NCBI GenBank assembly: GCA_900546615.1
Contig: URDJ01000065.1
Coordinates: forward strand, 1-10,172
Source of the DNA: an uncultured Eubacteriales bacterium
Lineage (GTDB): Bacteria; Bacillota; Clostridia; Oscillospirales; Oscillospiraceae
Direction: 5' to 3'
DNA length: 10,172 bases
Position numbers and translations under genes: made by a program
The notes under the pieces: model-generated
What the model was told of the DNA's origin: nothing
Databases searched by the model: none
The model's input: the letters and a program-made list of their open reading frames with translations, nothing else
Shown: piece by piece, positions 7,375 to 10,172 of the stretch
Layout: every line of letters begins with the position of its first letter
Numbering within the stretch: the stretch's first letter is position 1

Positions 7375-8232
7375 TCACTCGTCCTGTTCTTCTAACGCTT
7401 TCCTTAATTCTTCAGTTTCTTTTTGAACCTCTTCGTCAGTTCGGGTATCATGCTCCCATTCGCGTTCATGGTACTTGTCTTTTACCAAAGGATTGTACAC
7501 ATTACCGTTTATGAACATGTGATACTCTGCACCGGTTTCCGGGTCCTCTGTTGGGAAATCGCGTACTATCTCTTTAAAAAGTTCACTCGCTCGCTGGAGG
7601 TATACTTCGGATACCTCGCTCAACGGCATGCTGCCTTCACCGATCGTATAAAGCATCATGCGGCAGCCCTTTACTTCAAGATTGCTCGTTTCATCGAGAG
7701 AATCGCCGTACTCTTCTTTCCAGCGCACTGCTCCGATTTTCATCTGGTAAGCGTCACTTATCATTTGCATCATTCTGCTGAAGCGGTCATCTTCAACCAA
7801 CAGATTGAAGGAGCCCTTTGGAGAAAACGGCAATTCGACACGTGTGCTTTTATCGCGCACCTTGAACAGGTCGAGTTCGTTGAGCTTTTGTGCCGCCTTC
7901 TCCGAGTATCCCATCTCCTCGACCGTAAGCCTCTCGGTCTCCGGTCTGCGGTAGTCGGTCTGGCAGAGTAGATAGTCACAGCTCACGCCGAAAACATCGC
8001 ACAGGCCCACTATGTTCTTCGCATCCGGCACCGTGTCGCCCGTCTCGTAAAGACTTATCGTGGACTTGGAGCACTTGAGTATATCCGCGAGCTTCTGCTG
8101 CGTCAGTCCCTTTTCCTGCCGCAGCTGCGCCAGCCTTTTGGCGAAAGGACAGTTGCGGTTCGCCTCCGTGCGGTTCTCTATGCCGTATTCCTCAGCCTCT
8201 TTTGGCGTGACCGGAAAAATTGGTACTTTCAT
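7375..8232 (-). CDS. XRE-family transcriptional regulator
   Basis: This 285-residue protein carries a Cro/C1-type helix-turn-helix at about residues 30-90 (LAQLRQEKGLTQQKLADILKC, then SKSTISLYETGDTVPD). The remaining 195 or so residues match no domain I recognise; the end is a highly charged, probably coiled-coil tail (EEVQKETEELRKALEEQDE). The HTH is preceded by a 28-residue extension. The start is ATG 8232 with GGAGG seven bases upstream. It is transcribed divergently from the excisionase/ATPase pair through a shared promoter region and sits upstream of the integrase remnant. It is likely the repressor or switch protein of the element, acting on the inverted repeat at 8289-8335; that target is inferred from position. 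No peptidase motif (HExxH) is visible, so it is not an ImmA-type fusion. Confidence 0.88.
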   Translation of the reverse strand: MKVPIFPVTPKEAEEYGIENRTEANRNCPFAKRLAQLRQEKGLTQQKLADILKCSKSTISLYETGDTVPDAKNIVGLCDVFGVSCDYLLCQTDYRRPETERLTVEEMGYSEKAAQKLNELDLFKVRDKSTRVELPFSPKGSFNLLVEDDRFSRMMQMISDAYQMKIGAVRWKEEYGDSLDETSNLEVKGCRMMLYTIGEGSMPLSEVSEVYLQRASELFKEIVRDFPTEDPETGAEYHMFINGNVYNPLVKDKYHEREWEHDTRTDEEVQKETEELRKALEEQDE

Positions 8233-8288
8233 CGGTGTACCTCCAATCTGATATGAAATAATGGTTTATCTCAAATATCGAACTGTTA

Positions 8289-8335
8289 TTCTTGACAGAC
8301 ATGATATTATCACCTTATAATAGCGTTGTCAAGAA
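8289..8335. promoter_or_regulatory. Interleaved divergent promoters with 9-bp inverted repeat
   Basis: On the + strand, TTGACA (8292-8297) and TATAAT (8316-8321) are 18 bases apart, giving a full-consensus promoter for the HTH-ATPase pair. On the - strand, TTGACA (8332-8327) and TAATAT (8309-8304) are 17 bases apart and drive the XRE gene. The two -35 boxes lie within perfect 9-base inverted arms, TTCTTGACA (8289-8297) and TGTCAAGAA (8327-8335). A related half-site CTTGGCAA lies at 8344-8351. Polymerase cannot occupy both promoters at once, and a dimeric repressor bound to the arms would cover both -35 boxes. Confidence 0.75.
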
Positions 8336-8374
8336 AAATGTATCTTGGCAATATTTTTTAAAGGGGAAATGTCA

Positions 8375-8584
8375 ATGAGAAGAGAAGCCTATGAGAGTCT
8401 GCCCGATATCCTGAACGCCGGGATGCTGGCTGAAGCGCTGGGAATATCCAGAGCCGGGGCGTATCAGCTGCTGAATTCCGCGGATTTCCCGACGCTGCAG
8501 ATCGGAAAGCGGAAGCTGGTGCCGAAGGACAAGCTGATAGCTTGGATAGACAGGCACACGGGAGGTGATGCCTTTGCTTGCTGA
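8375..8584 (+). CDS. Excisionase-family HTH protein
   Basis: This 69-residue protein consists almost wholly of an excisionase/AlpA-type winged helix-turn-helix (HTH_17-like): LNAGMLAEALGISRAGAYQLL is the HTH and LQIGKRKLVPKDKLIAWID the wing and closing helix. Such proteins act as recombination directionality factors or as regulators of mobile elements; which one applies cannot be read from sequence. I chose ATG 8375 because AAGGGGA (8361-8367) is 7-8 bases upstream; ATG 8369 and TTG 8345 are in frame but badly spaced. It overlaps the ATPase gene by a few bases, so the two are translationally coupled. Transcription comes from the promoter at 8292-8321. Confidence 0.85.
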   Translation: MRREAYESLPDILNAGMLAEALGISRAGAYQLLNSADFPTLQIGKRKLVPKDKLIAWIDRHTGGDAFAC

Positions 8585-9716
8585 GCAGGTGATAAAAGAA
8601 AACGCTGCCCCTTCGGCATCTGTTGGCGCAGATGCGGGACAGCAGCTTTCAAATGTTTGCAACAACAATATATCAAATCCCAGCGCCGAAAGCAACGAAA
8701 ATCTGCAGGAGCTGTACCGAAAATTGCGCCGGATGAACGACCCGGCATTCCTGCCGACGGTGACGATGACCGAGCTCTACGACACAGTCTACGTGAGCAG
8801 GCCGCCGGTCATTGAAGGCCTGCTCCAAAACGGCACATACATATTCGCGGGCGCACCGAAGGTGGGCAAATCGTTCCTGATGGCACAGCTCGCCTACCAC
8901 GTCGCCACCGGACAGAAGCTCTGGGACCTCGAAGTCCACCAAGGCACAGTGCTCTACCTCGCTCTTGAGGACGGATATGAGCGGCTGCAGCGACGAATGT
9001 ACCGGATGTTCGGAGTAGAGGGCGCGGAGAAATTGCACTTCGCCATATGCGCAAAGCAGCTCGGCAACGGCCTCGACGCGCAGCTCGAGAAGTTCGTGCG
9101 CGAGCACCCGGACACGCGGCTCATCATCATCGACACGCTGCAAAAGGTGCGCGAGCTGAGCGGCGATGCTTACAGCTACCGTGACGACTACCAGATCATC
9201 GGGCAACTCAAGCAGCTCGCGGACAAGTTCGGGCTCTGCCTGCTCATCGTCCACCACACGCGCAAGTCTGCTGCGAACGACGAGTTCGACCGCATCTCCG
9301 GCACGACGGGAATCTACGGCTGCGCCGACGGCGCTTTCGTGCTGAGCAAGGAGAACCGCACGGACAACACGGCCACGCTCAGCATCGCCGGCCGCGACCA
9401 GCCCGACCAGCGCATCCACCTCGTGCGCGACGAGGAACGCCTGCTCTGGTGCTTCGACCACGCGGACAAGGAGCCATACCGCGAGCCGCCCGACCCGCTG
9501 CTGGAGAAGGTGGCGGCACTTGTGACGGAGGACAATCCGACCTGGCAGGGCAGCGCGACGGAGCTTATCTCGGCCCTGGCGCTGGATATGCAGCCAAACG
9601 CGCTGGCAAAGCAGCTGAACGTAAAAGCGGGCCGGCTGCTGAGCGACTTCAAGGTGAACTATGCAAATGTGCGCACCAAAACCGGTAGTCACATCACACT
9701 GACGCTGCAAAGGTGA
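8574..9716 (+). CDS. RepA-like AAA ATPase (AAA_25 type)
   Basis: This protein of about 380 residues is a RecA-fold ATPase of the RepA/AAA_25 kind, related to the hexameric helicase RepA of RSF1010 and common in plasmids, phages and integrative elements. Walker A is GAPKVGKS (93-100), Walker B is RLIIIDTL, and a LLIVHHTRK strand carries the sensor histidine pair. The SGTTGIYGCADGAF block is typical of the family. The C-terminal 90 or so residues look like a winged-helix domain. The ribosome binding site GGAGGTGAT (8561-8569) points to TTG 8574, 8 bases from GGAGG; ATG 8568 is in frame but only 2 bases away. The start lies inside the HTH gene. The stop (9714-9716) falls inside the left arm of a large inverted repeat. 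A role in element replication or maintenance is inferred. Ile codons are mostly ATC, unlike the core genes. Confidence 0.88.
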   Translation: MLAEQVIKENAAPSASVGADAGQQLSNVCNNNISNPSAESNENLQELYRKLRRMNDPAFLPTVTMTELYDTVYVSRPPVIEGLLQNGTYIFAGAPKVGKSFLMAQLAYHVATGQKLWDLEVHQGTVLYLALEDGYERLQRRMYRMFGVEGAEKLHFAICAKQLGNGLDAQLEKFVREHPDTRLIIIDTLQKVRELSGDAYSYRDDYQIIGQLKQLADKFGLCLLIVHHTRKSAANDEFDRISGTTGIYGCADGAFVLSKENRTDNTATLSIAGRDQPDQRIHLVRDEERLLWCFDHADKEPYREPPDPLLEKVAALVTEDNPTWQGSATELISALALDMQPNALAKQLNVKAGRLLSDFKVNYANVRTKTGSHITLTLQR

Positions 9717-9786
9717 CGATGGTGACGGTGGTGACGATGAAAATAGGGGTGTTAAAACATCGTCACCATCGTCACCCATCGTCACC
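9712..9786. repeat. Inverted repeat of iteron-like GGTGACGAT units
   Basis: The left arm (9712-9739) is three tandem 9-base units: GGTGACGAT, GGTGACGGT, GGTGACGAT, plus G. The right arm (9758-9786) is the reverse complement with one extra G and one mismatch. An 18-base AT-rich centre (9740-9757) separates them. The left arm starts at the last codon of the ATPase gene. It could be a replication origin or binding site for an element protein, an unusually long terminator-like hairpin without a T run, or a strand-transfer site. The three-unit periodicity within both arms sets it apart from a simple terminator. Confidence 0.85.
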
Positions 9787-9796
9787 GGGGCGGGGA

Positions 9797-9813
9797 TGTA
9801 CCGTCCCGGTACA
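9797..9813. repeat. Short perfect palindrome
   Basis: TGTACCG and CGGTACA pair perfectly around a 3-base TCC loop, ten bases after the larger inverted repeat. Beyond one mismatch, two or three more G-C pairs can form. It may be part of the same regulatory or origin region, or an independent operator. Confidence 0.6.
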
Positions 9814-9834
9814 CCCTGCCTGGGCGAAGAAGCT

Positions 9835-9859
9835 AAAGGTCGCGAACATCGACCTTTTT
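9835..9859 (+). terminator. Terminator downstream of the ATPase operon
   Basis: AAAGGTCG (9835-9842) and CGACCTTT (9850-9857) form an 8-bp stem with a 7-base loop, running into TTTTT. This is the first intrinsic terminator after the HTH-ATPase pair on the + strand. Confidence 0.7.
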
Positions 9860-9880
9860 CAGAAACGACTATCTGAATAC

Positions 9881-9913
9881 AAAAGCGAAGCGGGTGGCGC
9901 GAACCACCCGCTT
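9881..9913 (-). terminator. Terminator of the - strand small transcript
   Basis: Perfect 10-bp arms AAGCGGGTGG (9888-9897) and CCACCCGCTT (9904-9913) surround a 6-base loop. On the - strand they are followed by CGCTTTTGT. The hairpin lies 10 bases past the stop of the small - strand ORF, and the stem is GC-rich and stable. Confidence 0.75.
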
Positions 9914-9922
9914 GTTATATCT

Positions 9923-10018
9923 TCAGTCCTTCTTCCCAAGCCGCTCAACAACAGCCAACACAGCACGCAAATCGTCTTCGGACATATCTTTGAGGCTGTC
10001 CATTATCTGCTTTGCCAA
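9923..10018 (-). CDS. Small uncharacterised ORF in a self-contained unit
   Basis: A short reading frame sits between a strong - strand promoter and a strong terminator. Its C-terminus reads MDSLKDMSEDDLRAVLAVVERLGKKD, an acidic then amphipathic helix, with no family I recognise. The start is uncertain: ATG at 10003 gives 26 residues but has no ribosome binding site; TTG at 10018 gives 31; CTG at 10024 is best spaced (8 bases) from AAGGA but is a rare start codon. I give the TTG. The protein-like composition and the downstream stop-terminator spacing support coding, but the unit could equally be a small RNA of about 190 nt. Confidence 0.4.
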   Translation of the reverse strand: MAKQIMDSLKDMSEDDLRAVLAVVERLGKKD

Positions 10019-10077
10019 CAGCAGTTTAGTTATCCTTTTTACACAAATCCTCTTATATCTTATATCACGCTGACTAT

Positions 10078-10108
10078 ATTATACATCGCGCCGGCGCGGT
10101 AGTGTCAA
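10078..10108 (-). promoter_or_regulatory. - strand promoter with 19-bp palindromic spacer
   Basis: Reading the - strand, TTGACA (10108-10103) and TATAAT (10083-10078) both match consensus exactly, but they are 19 bases apart instead of 17. The spacer contains the perfect 12-base palindrome CGCGCCGGCGCG (10087-10098). A long spacer with a dyad between the boxes is the layout of MerR-family-controlled promoters, where the activator twists the DNA to realign the boxes. Transcription would start near 10071 and run left into the small ORF. The -35 box shares TCTTGACA with the switch at 8290-8297. Confidence 0.65.
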
Positions 10109-10172
10109 GAGTTTTTCGCAAATTGGTTTGCAGACTCTGTGGTGAATGAAGTCAGCCGGCAATGGAGGCATC

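Larger units (their letters stand above)
6700..10172. mobile_element. Part of an integrated mobile element
   Basis: From about 6700 to at least the window end the gene set changes from housekeeping to mobile-element functions. It contains a truncated tyrosine integrase, an XRE regulator, an excisionase-like HTH protein, a RepA-like ATPase and a repeat-rich non-coding region. No relaxase, structural phage gene or second attachment site is visible, so the element cannot be assigned to phage, plasmid or integrative element. The left limit is inferred from the integrase breakpoint and the right limit is unknown. No copy of the tRNA-Ala 3' end was noticed in the window, so the tRNA is not shown to be the integration site. 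Confidence 0.5.

Noticed and set aside
7423..7971. Open frame of 182 codons on the + strand opposite the XRE gene
   Set aside because: Antisense shadow; the - strand frame has a convincing helix-turn-helix and ribosome binding site.
8673..9785. Open frame of 370 codons on the - strand opposite the ATPase gene
   Set aside because: It is the antisense shadow of a gene with intact Walker motifs; its composition is Leu/Val/Arg-rich with no motif.
9712..9786. Possible CRISPR array
   Set aside because: The units are 9 bases, contiguous and inverted, with no spacers of uniform length and no cas genes.
9713..10102. Open frame of 129 codons on the + strand after the ATPase gene
   Set aside because: It translates through both arms of the inverted repeat and two terminators, gives low-complexity VTMVTVVTM and HRHHRH stretches, and resembles no protein family.
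10141..10172. Possible start of another gene near ATG at 10162
   Set aside because: Only about 30 bases remain and there is no clear ribosome binding site, so nothing can be supported.

Overview
The window looks like a GC-rich anaerobic Firmicute of the class Clostridia, probably Oscillospiraceae-like. The order of housekeeping genes (yceD/DUF177, rpmF, a DUF512 radical-SAM protein, der, plsY), strong AGGAGG-type ribosome binding sites and a truncated mobile element all fit that group. This is inferred from gene content and order, because no database search was possible.

Positions 1-6132 are core chromosome, all on the + strand. A DUF177 (YceD-like) protein and ribosomal protein L32 form a short pair ending at a hairpin terminator. 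A gene-free stretch of about 265 bases follows, with a run of short, nearly perfect stem-loops. Next is an apparent five-gene operon: DUF512 PDZ/radical-SAM protein, the ribosome-assembly GTPase Der, the membrane acyltransferase PlsY (ATGA overlap with der), then a SufC-type ABC ATPase and a short SufB/SufD-type scaffold. The last two look like a two-component minimal iron-sulfur assembly system of the kind described as SMS/SufCB in archaea and anaerobes. A tRNA-Ala(GGC) gene with its own promoter starts immediately after sufB. Its terminator is symmetrical and can also stop the converging GNAT acetyltransferase gene.

Positions about 6,700-10,172 are accessory DNA that resembles part of an integrated mobile element. 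On the - strand are a tyrosine integrase cut off before its catalytic domain and an XRE-type regulator upstream of it. On the + strand, divergently transcribed, are a small excisionase-like helix-turn-helix protein and a RepA-like hexameric-helicase-type ATPase. The two directions are driven by near-consensus promoters interleaved in the same 47 bases, whose -35 boxes form a 9-bp inverted repeat. This layout should make them mutually exclusive, like a phage lysogeny switch.

The last 456 bases have no convincing long gene but are dense in signals. Starting in the ATPase stop region is a long inverted repeat made of three tandem 9-bp units per arm. It is followed by a 7-bp palindrome, a + strand terminator, and a self-contained - strand transcription unit of about 190 nt. 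That unit has a TTGACA/TATAAT promoter with a 19-bp spacer holding a perfect 12-bp palindrome, a tiny ORF and a strong terminator. The most novel candidates are this terminal region and the promoter switch; the minimal Suf pair is the most interesting part of the core region.
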